Assembly: GCF_002754195.1 (NCBI RefSeq)
Contig: NZ_PEEU01000001.1
Span: forward strand, 2,728,001 to 2,792,000
Direction of reading: 5' to 3'
Origin: Flavobacterium sp. 9
GTDB taxonomy: Bacteria > Bacteroidota > Bacteroidia > Flavobacteriales > Flavobacteriaceae
Length of the DNA stretch: 64,000 bases
A model generated the notes under the pieces. It saw only the letters and a list, made by a program, of their open reading frames with translations, was not told the DNA's origin and did not search any database. The position numbers and the translations under genes were made by a program. Below, one piece after another: positions 18,318 to 27,142 of the stretch. Position 1 is the stretch's first letter, and every line of letters begins with the position of its first letter.

Positions 18318-20324
18318 TTATAGCTTTTTAAATCTAATTGCTGTTCCTCCTGCTCCGCCTAAATGTAATTTAAGTGAATCTGAAGCTTTTACTGTTTTCT
18401 TAGAAATCGCTACTGCAGATGGATTGTGTGTTTCGTCAGTTCCTTCGGCGTCAGCATAAATCTGTGCTTCATAAGTAGCTTTTGGATCTAAGAATGATAA
18501 AGAAACATTTACGTCTCTTGCGTTTTCATTTGTGATTGTTCCTAAATACCAATCGGCGCTGTTTCTGTCTTTACGAGCTGTTGTGATGTATTCTCCAATT
18601 TTTCCGTCTAACACTTTTGTGTCTTCCCAATCTGTTGGAACATCTTTTAAGAATTGTAATGCCGGTTTTCCTTCGTAGTTTTCAGGAAGATCTGCCATCA
18701 TTTGGATTGGTGCATAAATCGTAACGTACAATGCTAATTGTTGCGCTGTTGTTCCGTGTACTCTTTTCCCCGGGTATCCTTGTTTTACCTCAACATCAAA
18801 AATTCCCGGTGTAAAATCCATTGGTCCGGAAAGTAATCTTGTAAACGGAAGAATCGTTAAGTGATTTGGCGGATTTCCTTCGCTCCAAGCGTTATATTCT
18901 TGTCCGCGTGCTGCTTCTCTCGAAACCATGTTTGGAAAAGTTCTGCGTTCTCCAGTATCTTTTATAGATTCGTGGTATAAAACGGCTAAATCATATTGCG
19001 CTGCTTTTTCAAGAATATATCTGAAATAATTTACTCCAAATTGTCCGAAGTGCATTTCTTTCATGTTCAATTTAGAACCTACGTGTCCAATTTTTACGGA
19101 ATGCATTCCTAACTTTTTGTACAATGCAAAACCTTCGTCAACTTCTTTTAAATAGTTAATTAAGTTTGATCCTGTTTCGTGATATCCAATAAGTGCAACG
19201 CCTTTTTTGTTTCCGTATTCAACTACTTTTTCTAAGTCGAAATTGTCTGCACTTTTCGTGAAGCTAAACATATGCATATGATTTTCATACCATTGTGGCG
19301 TCCAGCCTTTGTTCCAGCCTTCGATCAATAAATGATGAAATCCTTCTTTTGCTGTAAAATCAATATATTCTTCCGCGTGTTTGGTTGTTGCGCCTTGTTT
19401 GTCGCTTTCCCAAAAAGTATATTTTCCAATGTGCATTCCCCACCAAATTCCGAAGTATTTATATGGTTTGAAATAACTTGTTGTATTTTTTAATTTGTTT
19501 GGTTCGTTTAGATTTAAAATCAAATAAGAGGTAATTAAATCTGCTGGTTTCTCTCCAATTTGAAGCGTTCTCCATGAAGATGTGAAAGTATCTTTTACAC
19601 GAACTTTTACACCATCTGACCACGGCACCAAATCAGATTTTAGTTGCGTTCCGGTTGTGTTTACCAAAGTCATACTTGCAAAATCTACCAAATTTGCTTC
19701 GTGAAAACTCAATGCTAATCCGCTTTTGCTTTCGATTGTAAGCGGCGTCAAAACGGTATCAAGTGTACTTACGGGCGCATCTTTAAAAAGATATTCGTCA
19801 CGGTTTTCTCTGTTTGCCGGAATCCACCACGCTTTTCCATCTTCTTTTAAATTAAAAGTCGTTTTTTCATCCATAATGAAAATACTGTCTTTTACACTTT
19901 GTTTTGGATATACATATCTAAAAGCAATTCCGTCATCGAAAGCACGAAATTGAATTTCCAACTTGCGTTTGTTTCCTGCTTTTTGCTGTAATTGAACCGA
20001 AAGCTGATTGTAATGATTTCTGATGTTTTTCTTTTCTCCCCAAACTTGTTCCCAGGTTTCATCAAAAGTGGAATTTTTCACACTTTTAATTTCGAAATCA
20101 GAACTTAAGTTTTCATTTCCTTTTAATAAAAACCCCATATCTGATGGCGTTATCACTTCGGTTTTTCCCTGTGAGACAGCATATTTTGGAGCATTTTTTA
20201 CTAATTCGAATTTAATTTTGTTTTGCCCGTTTGGCGATGCCAATTCATAAGCATTTTTATTTTTCTGACTGTATCCAATCGAAACTGAAAGGATTAAAGC
20301 GGGAAGAATGAGGTAATTTTTCAT
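18318..20324 (-). CDS. GH97 family alpha-glucosidase-type glycosidase
   Basis: This 668-residue protein has a signal peptide (LILSVSIGYSQ). It has the GH97 three-part layout: an N-terminal beta-super-sandwich (about 25-265), a TIM barrel (about 285-570) and a C-terminal beta domain. GH97 splits into inverting and retaining types. Here Glu383 (GYHETG), Glu452 (LYHESIKDTG) and Glu476 (AARGQEYNAW) have the same 69- and 24-residue spacings as the two base glutamates and the acid of SusB, so the inverting alpha-glucosidase set is present. A substrate in xyloglucan is not obvious; it may act on alpha-linked contaminants or an unusual side chain. It lies between GH31 and GH3, with hairpin-rich gaps on both sides. 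Confidence 0.85.
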   Translation of the reverse strand: MKNYLILPALILSVSIGYSQKNKNAYELASPNGQNKIKFELVKNAPKYAVSQGKTEVITPSDMGFLLKGNENLSSDFEIKSVKNSTFDETWEQVWGEKKNIRNHYNQLSVQLQQKAGNKRKLEIQFRAFDDGIAFRYVYPKQSVKDSIFIMDEKTTFNLKEDGKAWWIPANRENRDEYLFKDAPVSTLDTVLTPLTIESKSGLALSFHEANLVDFASMTLVNTTGTQLKSDLVPWSDGVKVRVKDTFTSSWRTLQIGEKPADLITSYLILNLNEPNKLKNTTSYFKPYKYFGIWWGMHIGKYTFWESDKQGATTKHAEEYIDFTAKEGFHHLLIEGWNKGWTPQWYENHMHMFSFTKSADNFDLEKVVEYGNKKGVALIGYHETGSNLINYLKEVDEGFALYKKLGMHSVKIGHVGSKLNMKEMHFGQFGVNYFRYILEKAAQYDLAVLYHESIKDTGERRTFPNMVSREAARGQEYNAWSEGNPPNHLTILPFTRLLSGPMDFTPGIFDVEVKQGYPGKRVHGTTAQQLALYVTIYAPIQMMADLPENYEGKPALQFLKDVPTDWEDTKVLDGKIGEYITTARKDRNSADWYLGTITNENARDVNVSLSFLDPKATYEAQIYADAEGTDETHNPSAVAISKKTVKASDSLKLHLGGAGGTAIRFKKL

Positions 20325-20350
20325 GATATTTTTCTTAATTCATTTTTATT

Positions 20351-20513
20351 AAATCGGGTGTTGCTTATGAGACTTCACCCGATTTAGAAACTCAACAAAA
20401 ACTTATTTTTATCCTTTTGGGATTATTTTTTGCCACCGATTAAAAGATTCCAAAAGATTTTTCTAACTAATTAACCATGATATAATCCATTAGAATCCTT
20501 TAAATCTGTGGCA
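20351..20513. repeat. Two hairpins in the GH31-GH97 gap
   Basis: AAATCGGGTG (20351-20360) pairs perfectly with CACCCGATTT (20376-20385). A second, imperfect repeat pairs TGCCACCGATTAAAAGATTC (20431-20450) with 20493-20513. The 282-base gap 20325-20606 shows no gene. The second repeat is of the 'AATCTGTGGCA' type found elsewhere in intergenic DNA. Confidence 0.7.
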
Positions 20514-20606
20514 TATATTTTTCTAATCTTTGACTAATTTTTCTCTCGCAGATTTGGCAGATTGAGCGGATTTTTAATTTTTAATTCTCAATTTTTAATT
20601 CTTTCT

Positions 20607-23006
20607 TTATTTTATCCACTCTGTTTTAAGAGTCGTTTTTCCTTGTAACGGGTTTGAAACTACGTCAAAATTGTTTCCGGATTTTGTAACTTTTACTTCT
20701 TTTACTGAATCTCCGTCTGGTAAAAATACTTTGGCTGTAGCCGAAGTTGTTTTGTCACTTGCATATACTTTTAATGTCAATTTACTCCAATCCATATCTT
20801 TTGTAGATTGTGCCAAAGCGATGTGTGGCAATGCGGTTCCGTCTTTTACTAAAACTACGATTGGCACTTCGCCAGCTTTGATTTTATGCCATCCGGATTG
20901 GTACACTTTTTTGGTTTGATAATCAATCCATGTTCCTTCCGGAAGGTAAACGTCTCTTTCTGTAACTTCTTCAAAAAGTGGTGCAACCAACATACTTGAT
21001 CCAAATAAATATTCATTGTCCACCAACCAAGCGCCCGGATCATTTGGATATTCTACAAATAATGCACGCATCATAGGTAATCCTTTTTGTGAACTTTCTT
21101 TCGCTTGAGCGTAGATATATGGCATTAATTCGTAACGCATATTATCTGCTTTTCTAAATCCTTCAAGGAAATCTTTGCTGTACAACCAAGGTTCGCGCGG
21201 AGGTTCTCCGTGGCTTCTTACGTGCGAAGTAAACATCCCGAAAGGTGCCCATCTTCTGTATAAATTCTCCGGTGATTTCGTTGCAAATCCTCCTACGTCA
21301 TGACTCCAGAAACTGAATCCGCTTAATCCTAATGAAAGTCCGCCACGTAATTCTGCCGACATTGCTCCATTTGAAGTTTCTGCATCTCCGCCCCAATGCA
21401 ATGGATAACGTTGAGATCCTGCCCAAGTACTTCTTGCCCAGATTAAAGTGTATCCTTTTTCTTTCTGAGTAATTTCGGCTACAGCCTTGTTGTATCTTAA
21501 CGGATATAAATTGTGTTCGTAAAAACCTGTTCTTCCTGAATGGTAAATTCCGTCTGGCGGAGCTGCTTCTCCAAAATCTACTTTGAAAACCGAAACGCCT
21601 TGGTCGAATAAATGTTTCAGTTTTGCCTGATACCAAGTTACAGTTTCAGGATTTGAGAAATCAAGAACGGCATCTTCATACGGAAGATTTCCTTTGCGAT
21701 CTCTTACGGCTAAATTCTTATCCATGATTTCGTTGAACAACGTATTCTTTGGTGAGAAATACGGCAATTGCCATAAACAAACATGAAATCCATCGTCTTT
21801 TAAATCTGACATCATTTTTTCGGCATCCGGGAAACGTGCTTTTGCAAACTCATAATTGTTTCTCCAATCTACATCAAACCAACCGGTATCAAAGTGAATT
21901 ACATCTGTTGGAATTTTATATTTGCGCAAATCTTTTGCTACTTCTCTTCCTTCTTTTTCAGAAAAATAAGTGATTCGGCTCATCCAGAAACCAAATGACC
22001 AAAGTGGTGGCATTGCAGCTTTTCCGGTTAAATCTGTGTATTGATCTAAAACGTCTTTTGGTTCTCCGATAAAGAAAAACAAATCGGCTTCGTCATCGCC
22101 AATATACATTTCGTTTGCACTTGAATAATATCTTCCAAAGTCAACTGTAATTGGTGTCGAATGGTGCATGAAAACTCCGTAACCGCGGCTGCTCATATAA
22201 AATGGAACGGGTTTGTACATCGTTTCATTCTGAATTCCGTTTGCGTCATCGGTCCATAAAACTACTTTTTGTCCGCGTTTGTTGAATTGTGTGAATGATT
22301 CTCCACAACCAAATATTTTCTCATCCGGTTCTAAGCTAAAAGCCGCGCCCATACTTCTTGAATAATCGCTATTTCTGCGTACATACGAGAACGGAAGTGT
22401 TGGTGTATAAGTGTTTTTAAAATCTGAATCGTGAAGTGTGCTTGTCAGTAATTTTCCGGTTTCATCGTAAATTTTTACGTGCCACGGTTTTGTCAAAATT
22501 TCTACTCTTCCGTGTTTGCTTGTATAACTGTGACCGCCTTCTATTTTAGAATATTTCCATAATTCAGGATGATTTGGCGCAACGCCATTAATCAACATTA
22601 AGGATTCTTTTTCAGGATGAAATTGTGGTCCTGAAGTCGTTTTAATTCGGATAGTTCTGTCTGAAACAAACTGAATCTGAAACGGTAATTCTGGTGAAGC
22701 CTGATATTCTGTTGTTGGAAATTCGTTTGCTTCAACAACATCTGGTTTCATCATCATATTGTTGAAAGCCTGACGCGTTTTATAATTATATCTCAGATAT
22801 TTTATGGTTCCTTTTCCTGTTGCAGGATCAAAATTTGTCAATTCATCGGCAAAATAAAAGGTGTTCAGATAATTCTGAAAATCCTTGCTGATATCTATCG
22901 GAGCATTTAGCACATCTGCGTTCTGAATTTGTGCCGATACTTTTGGCGTCAAAACAAATCCAAGCATGAAAGCTGAAAACAATGTGGTTAGTTGTGAGTT
23001 TTTCAT
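20607..23006 (-). CDS. GH31 family alpha-xylosidase
   Basis: This is a 799-residue protein from the ATG at 23004-23006, chosen because it begins a proper signal peptide (MKNSQLTTLFSAFMLGFVL); an upstream in-frame extension of 27 codons has no signal character. An N-terminal beta-sandwich (about 90-320) precedes the catalytic barrel with WSFGFWMSR, the nucleophile Asp477 in FKVDFGE, the acid/base Asp541 in HWGGDAET and SHDVGGF. The KVDFGE form is typical of alpha-xylosidases such as YicI and the Cellvibrio and Bacteroides xyloglucan enzymes. It removes alpha-1,6-xylose from the non-reducing end of xyloglucan oligosaccharides in the periplasm. The xylose is the substrate of xylA-xylB at the head of the same locus. 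No PA14 insert is evident. Confidence 0.9.
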   Translation of the reverse strand: MKNSQLTTLFSAFMLGFVLTPKVSAQIQNADVLNAPIDISKDFQNYLNTFYFADELTNFDPATGKGTIKYLRYNYKTRQAFNNMMMKPDVVEANEFPTTEYQASPELPFQIQFVSDRTIRIKTTSGPQFHPEKESLMLINGVAPNHPELWKYSKIEGGHSYTSKHGRVEILTKPWHVKIYDETGKLLTSTLHDSDFKNTYTPTLPFSYVRRNSDYSRSMGAAFSLEPDEKIFGCGESFTQFNKRGQKVVLWTDDANGIQNETMYKPVPFYMSSRGYGVFMHHSTPITVDFGRYYSSANEMYIGDDEADLFFFIGEPKDVLDQYTDLTGKAAMPPLWSFGFWMSRITYFSEKEGREVAKDLRKYKIPTDVIHFDTGWFDVDWRNNYEFAKARFPDAEKMMSDLKDDGFHVCLWQLPYFSPKNTLFNEIMDKNLAVRDRKGNLPYEDAVLDFSNPETVTWYQAKLKHLFDQGVSVFKVDFGEAAPPDGIYHSGRTGFYEHNLYPLRYNKAVAEITQKEKGYTLIWARSTWAGSQRYPLHWGGDAETSNGAMSAELRGGLSLGLSGFSFWSHDVGGFATKSPENLYRRWAPFGMFTSHVRSHGEPPREPWLYSKDFLEGFRKADNMRYELMPYIYAQAKESSQKGLPMMRALFVEYPNDPGAWLVDNEYLFGSSMLVAPLFEEVTERDVYLPEGTWIDYQTKKVYQSGWHKIKAGEVPIVVLVKDGTALPHIALAQSTKDMDWSKLTLKVYASDKTTSATAKVFLPDGDSVKEVKVTKSGNNFDVVSNPLQGKTTLKTEWIK

Positions 23007-23029
23007 TAGTTTAGTTTTTGTATTTCCTT

Positions 23030-23115
23030 CCTGCAAGGTTTTTTTCAACCTTGTAGGTTTTATATTGATGATGTAAACGTTTAACATACCTACAAGGTTT
23101 TGAAAACCTTGCAGG
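23030..23115. repeat. Paired palindromes between GH2 and GH31
   Basis: CCTGCAAGGTT...AACCTTGTAGG (23030-23057) and CCTACAAGG...CCTTGCAGG (23089-23115) are each hairpins. The two are also inverted copies of one another, so two alternative folds are possible in the 121-base gap. Confidence 0.8.
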
Positions 23116-23127
23116 AAAGATGCGTCG

Positions 23128-25623
23128 TTATTCTGCTGTAATTACAATTGTTGCTGGTTTTAATCCATTCGCTTTAGCGGTTAATTCTAATCTTCCTGTT
23201 TTATTTTCCGATTGAACTATAACTAAACATTTTCCGTTAAGCGCTGTATGTTTTGAACCTTTGTACGATTCGTAACTTACTGGATCTCCGCTGCAAACGC
23301 CTACAATTTTTCCGTTTCCTTTTAATGAAAAGTTGATTTCGTTATTGGCATTTGGAGCCAAAGTTCCTTTTGAATCTAAAATATCTACAGTTACAAATGA
23401 CAAATCATTTCCGTCTGCTTTGATGTTGCTTCTGTCTGCTGTAAGTTTTAAAGTTGATGGATTTCCGGCTGTTTTGATTTCGGTTTCCAGAACTGTTTTT
23501 CCGTCTTTACGGGAAATTGCTTTTAGTGTTCCGGGTTGAAAAGGAATTCTCCACATTACGTGTAAATCATCTCCTTTTTTACTGCGAACTCCAACTGATT
23601 TTCCGTTAAGGAAAAGTTCAACCTCATCTGCTTTATTGTAATATGCCCAAACATCTACGGTTTGTCCCACTTTCCAGTTCCAATGTGGGAAAATGTGCAG
23701 AACGGTTTTGTCTGTCCATTCGCTTTGATACATATAATAAACGTCTTTTGGGAAACCGGCTAAATCGACAATTCCGAAATATGAACTTACTGACGGCCAT
23801 TCATATGGAGTTGGTTCTCCGATATAATCGAAACCTGTCCAGATATACATTCCGGAAAGGAAATCGTATTTTTTAATTACTTTCCAAGTTGCTTCGTGTG
23901 TTGAACCCCAAGGCGTTTGAACCTGATCGTAAGCAGAAACGGTATTGCCGGGATTTCCTTTTGTGAATTTTTGATCCCAACTTACCGGCCATTTTTTTAT
24001 AGTATCTGAAACATTATCATAATAACCGCGGGTTTGTAATCCCGAAGTAGTTTCGGTTGCGATGAAAGGAATTCCAGGGAAATTTTCTTTATGATGTGCA
24101 TAAGTCTGATGTGCATAATTGTATCCGATCAGATCTAAAACTCCAGATTTTGCAAGAGGATTAAACTGCACATTCTTTTTTTCGAATTGTAATGTTACGT
24201 CATCAATATTCATATTCACCGGCGGATTCATCGCTGCGGTTAATGGACGTGTTTTATCATATTGACGTGTAATTGCGGCTAATTCTTTGGCTATAGCCAC
24301 ACCATTTTCGTTCCATTGTTCCGGAATTTCATTTCCAATACTCCAAACAAAAATACTTGGATGATTTCGGTCGCGAAGCAATTGATCTGTCAAATCTTTT
24401 TTGTGCCATTTGTCCCAATCATTTGCATAATCGTATTTGGTTTTGTTTTGTTTCCACATGTCAAATGCTTCATCCATTACAATGAAACCCATTTTATCAC
24501 AAAGGTCTAAAAGTTCAGGAGCCGGAGGATTATGTGAAGTTCTGATTCCGTTTACACCCATTTCTTTTAGGATTTCAAGCTGACGTTCGATGGCGCGTGT
24601 ATTGATTGCTGAACCTAAAGGTCCTAAATCATGGTGCATACAAACTCCTTTGATTTTGACTTGTTTTCCGTTAAGAATGAAACCTTTATCGACATCAAAT
24701 TTAAAATCTCTGATTCCGAAATTAGTTTTGTATTGATCTACAATTTTATCGTCAAGCGAAATTTCTGTAACTGCTGTATATAATTCAGGTTTTTCAACTG
24801 ACCATAAAATTGGCGTTTCAACTTCTGCCGATTGTTTTATGATTTGATTGGCGTTTGCTCCAATTGTTATATTTTGGGTAACCGATGTTACTTTGGTATC
24901 TTCTTTAAAAATAGTGGTTATTACTGTTGCTTTTTTTGAAGCTGTATTTTGGTTTTGAATTGTAGTTTCAAAACTTACCGAAGCTTTTTCGGCAGTAACT
25001 TTTGGCGTTGTCACATAAGTTCCCCATTGTGCAACATGCAATTTATCTGTGGTTTCGATCCAGACATTTCTAAAAATTCCTGATCCTGAATACCAACGTG
25101 AATTTGGTTGTTTTGAATTGTCAACCTTTACAATTATTTCGTTGTTTTTGTCTCCGTAATTTAAATACGGTGTCATGTTATATTGAAAACCGATATATCC
25201 ATTTGGACGTTTTCCTAAATAATGTCCGTTTACCCAGACTTCGCTGTTTCTGTAAACGCCATCAAAGATTACTGATATTACTTTACTACTATCAGAAGCA
25301 TTGATTTTGAAAGTTTTCTTATACCAACCTAAGCCTCCGTTAAGAGATCCGCCTCCATATCCGGCAGGACTTTTTTCATCAAACTTTCCTTCTATACTCC
25401 AATCATGCGGAACATTTAGGGTTCTCCATTTGGTTGAAATTCCAATAGTATCTTTGTCTGTTATACTATCATTTAAATGAAAACTCCAATCTGAATTAAA
25501 AGAAACTTTTCTATTATCGAAAGTATCTTCTTTTTTACTGCAAGAGTTCAAAAGGATAATTCCGATTAGTAATAATAATGATAAACCTCTATTTAAATAT
25601 TCTTTTATGCTATTCATATTCAT
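23128..25623 (-). CDS. GH2 family beta-galactosidase (lipoprotein)
   Basis: This is an 831-residue protein with a lipoprotein signal (IILLNSC, Cys28) followed by an acidic SKKEDTFD segment. The GH2 sugar-binding domain (about 40-200), immunoglobulin-like domain (about 205-305) and TIM barrel (about 310-590) appear in order. The barrel shows GVCMHHDLGPLG, the acid/base Glu432 in WSIGNEIPE and the nucleophile Glu524 in FIATETTSG. C-terminal beta domains follow (VDVWAYYNKADEVELFLNG, then a bacterial Ig-like segment). In xyloglucan loci GH2 removes beta-1,2-galactose from the L side chain, exposing xylose for GH31. A TATATTTG box and a palindrome upstream suggest an internal promoter starting at this gene. 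Confidence 0.9.
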   Translation of the reverse strand: MNMNSIKEYLNRGLSLLLLIGIILLNSCSKKEDTFDNRKVSFNSDWSFHLNDSITDKDTIGISTKWRTLNVPHDWSIEGKFDEKSPAGYGGGSLNGGLGWYKKTFKINASDSSKVISVIFDGVYRNSEVWVNGHYLGKRPNGYIGFQYNMTPYLNYGDKNNEIIVKVDNSKQPNSRWYSGSGIFRNVWIETTDKLHVAQWGTYVTTPKVTAEKASVSFETTIQNQNTASKKATVITTIFKEDTKVTSVTQNITIGANANQIIKQSAEVETPILWSVEKPELYTAVTEISLDDKIVDQYKTNFGIRDFKFDVDKGFILNGKQVKIKGVCMHHDLGPLGSAINTRAIERQLEILKEMGVNGIRTSHNPPAPELLDLCDKMGFIVMDEAFDMWKQNKTKYDYANDWDKWHKKDLTDQLLRDRNHPSIFVWSIGNEIPEQWNENGVAIAKELAAITRQYDKTRPLTAAMNPPVNMNIDDVTLQFEKKNVQFNPLAKSGVLDLIGYNYAHQTYAHHKENFPGIPFIATETTSGLQTRGYYDNVSDTIKKWPVSWDQKFTKGNPGNTVSAYDQVQTPWGSTHEATWKVIKKYDFLSGMYIWTGFDYIGEPTPYEWPSVSSYFGIVDLAGFPKDVYYMYQSEWTDKTVLHIFPHWNWKVGQTVDVWAYYNKADEVELFLNGKSVGVRSKKGDDLHVMWRIPFQPGTLKAISRKDGKTVLETEIKTAGNPSTLKLTADRSNIKADGNDLSFVTVDILDSKGTLAPNANNEINFSLKGNGKIVGVCSGDPVSYESYKGSKHTALNGKCLVIVQSENKTGRLELTAKANGLKPATIVITAE

Positions 25624-25645
25624 AGGATTATATTGTTTTGAAAAA

Positions 25646-25653
25646 CAAATATA
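25646..25653 (-). promoter_or_regulatory. Putative -7 box of an internal promoter before GH2
   Basis: The minus strand reads TATATTTG (consensus TAnnTTTG), ending 22 bases before the GH2 ATG. It is directly preceded by the palindrome at 25659-25691, where a -33 element would lie. Confidence 0.5.
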
Positions 25654-25658
25654 AACAT

Positions 25659-25691
25659 ACCGATAGGCGACTCTTTAAATCCCCTACCGGT
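25659..25691. promoter_or_regulatory. Imperfect palindrome over the -33 region of the GH2 promoter
   Basis: ACCGATAGGCG (25659-25669) and CCCTACCGGT (25682-25691) form an inverted repeat with a 12-base spacer. Its position relative to the -7 box makes it a candidate operator; it could instead be a hairpin of the SGBP-GH2 gap. Confidence 0.45.
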
Positions 25692-25746
25692 TGTTTACTA
25701 GTTTGAGGTAATTATGATTTTATTCTAAAACAAAACCGTAAATACT

Positions 25747-27120
25747 TTATGGAACTATATAATGAAAAACAAACCATTCATCTTTTCCTGCATCATATGA
25801 TGTTCCAAGCCAGATTCCTTTTTGAAGAAAATCTTTATTGTATGCTTTTACAACTTTAATAACACTTGTTGTTGGATTCATCCAGCTTGTTGCATTTTGA
25901 AGAAGTTTTTCTCCTCCTAAATTAATTTCGTTTGTCGCTGCATTTATCGTAAAAGTTCCTGTTGTGATTACACCATTTTGATTGCGGGTATAGTTAAGAG
26001 TTCCTCCCCATTGATCAAAACGTATCGATGAATTTCCTGCAATTGTTGCCCAATCATCATTCCATCCCCAATTGTACGAACTTGTAGAATTAACTGTCCA
26101 GCCTTTTCCTTTTCCAACCCAGTCAACAGGATTTCCGCCTGCATCCAGTTTCCAAACTCTTCCTGCTCCGGCTCCACCTGTTAACATGGTCAATAATTCT
26201 CCAGGTGCGAACGTAGGATTGAAACCTTCGTCAACAACTGGTTCTGTAACCGGAGGAACATAATTATCTGCATAATCTTTAGAAACAAAATTCCAGATGT
26301 ACCACCAAGGACCTTCGCTGTTGGTTCTTTTGACAGCAATTCTTAACTGATTTTCTGTTAGAGTTAATACTTTAATATTGTCATTCCAGTTACTTGCATT
26401 TGCAATATAATTATCCGGTCTAAGGATTGTTGTTCCTGTTGTTGTTAAAGTATGTGCATTGATGTCTAAGAAGTAAGATCCGTTTTCGATCGTTGTTCCG
26501 TCAGCTTCATGAACGGTCATAAATGGTCCTCCTTCAAGGCTGAATGTCATGTATCTTCCCCAGTGCATATCTGCATCTGTACTCGAGTTAGCGTTTCCTT
26601 CAGGTTCCCAGTTTGGAGTAAAATTACCCCATTCTACTGTTGTGCTTGGATCTGCATAAGACATTGCACCAGGAGCTAATCCATATTTACCATTGTCTGC
26701 TACCCAAGATTTCTTTTTACCAACTCCACCTGATAATGCGGTCCAAAGCGGATCATTAACATAGTTTAAGTTGTCTTGATTTACTGTAATTGTTACCGGA
26801 TCTAATGCAACAATACCACCTCCGGTTACTGCAGAAATTTTAATTGTGTAACTTCCTTTAAAGGCATATTTTACAGTTTCAACCGCTTTGCTGGATTTTC
26901 CTGTTCCATAATCCCAGTTCAATACAACTCCGGGAGTTGTGTTTTTCATTATTACGGTATTTCCGCCTGGATCTGCGGTTAAATCCTGAGTAATTTCAAA
27001 ATGTATATCCGCTTTATCCATTGGCGTATCCAAAGAATACGTTTCCGGAGAACAAGATGATACTAGCATTATTGCTGCTAACATCAAAAATGATGTAACT
27101 AATAATTTAATATTTTTCAT
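25747..27120 (-). CDS. Surface glycan-binding lipoprotein (SusE/F position)
   Basis: This 457-residue lipoprotein has its lipobox at MLVSSC (Cys23). Residues about 35-115 form a PKD-like Ig domain (NWDYGTGKSSKAVETVKYAFKG). Two related modules follow, each opening with a similar motif: LWTALSGGVGKKKSWVAD at about 125 and LLTMLTGGAGAGRVWKLD at about 308. Both are rich in exposed Trp and Tyr (WGNFTPNWEPEG, SSYNWGWNDDW), as expected for a glycan-binding platform. It lies directly downstream of susD, the usual place for surface glycan-binding proteins of these loci. It probably holds xyloglucan at the cell surface. It has no enzyme motif. The exact family cannot be named from sequence alone. Confidence 0.8.
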   Translation of the reverse strand: MKNIKLLVTSFLMLAAIMLVSSCSPETYSLDTPMDKADIHFEITQDLTADPGGNTVIMKNTTPGVVLNWDYGTGKSSKAVETVKYAFKGSYTIKISAVTGGGIVALDPVTITVNQDNLNYVNDPLWTALSGGVGKKKSWVADNGKYGLAPGAMSYADPSTTVEWGNFTPNWEPEGNANSSTDADMHWGRYMTFSLEGGPFMTVHEADGTTIENGSYFLDINAHTLTTTGTTILRPDNYIANASNWNDNIKVLTLTENQLRIAVKRTNSEGPWWYIWNFVSKDYADNYVPPVTEPVVDEGFNPTFAPGELLTMLTGGAGAGRVWKLDAGGNPVDWVGKGKGWTVNSTSSYNWGWNDDWATIAGNSSIRFDQWGGTLNYTRNQNGVITTGTFTINAATNEINLGGEKLLQNATSWMNPTTSVIKVVKAYNKDFLQKGIWLGTSYDAGKDEWFVFHYIVP

Positions 27121-27142
27121 TTCTTTCCTTTTTTAGTTAAGA

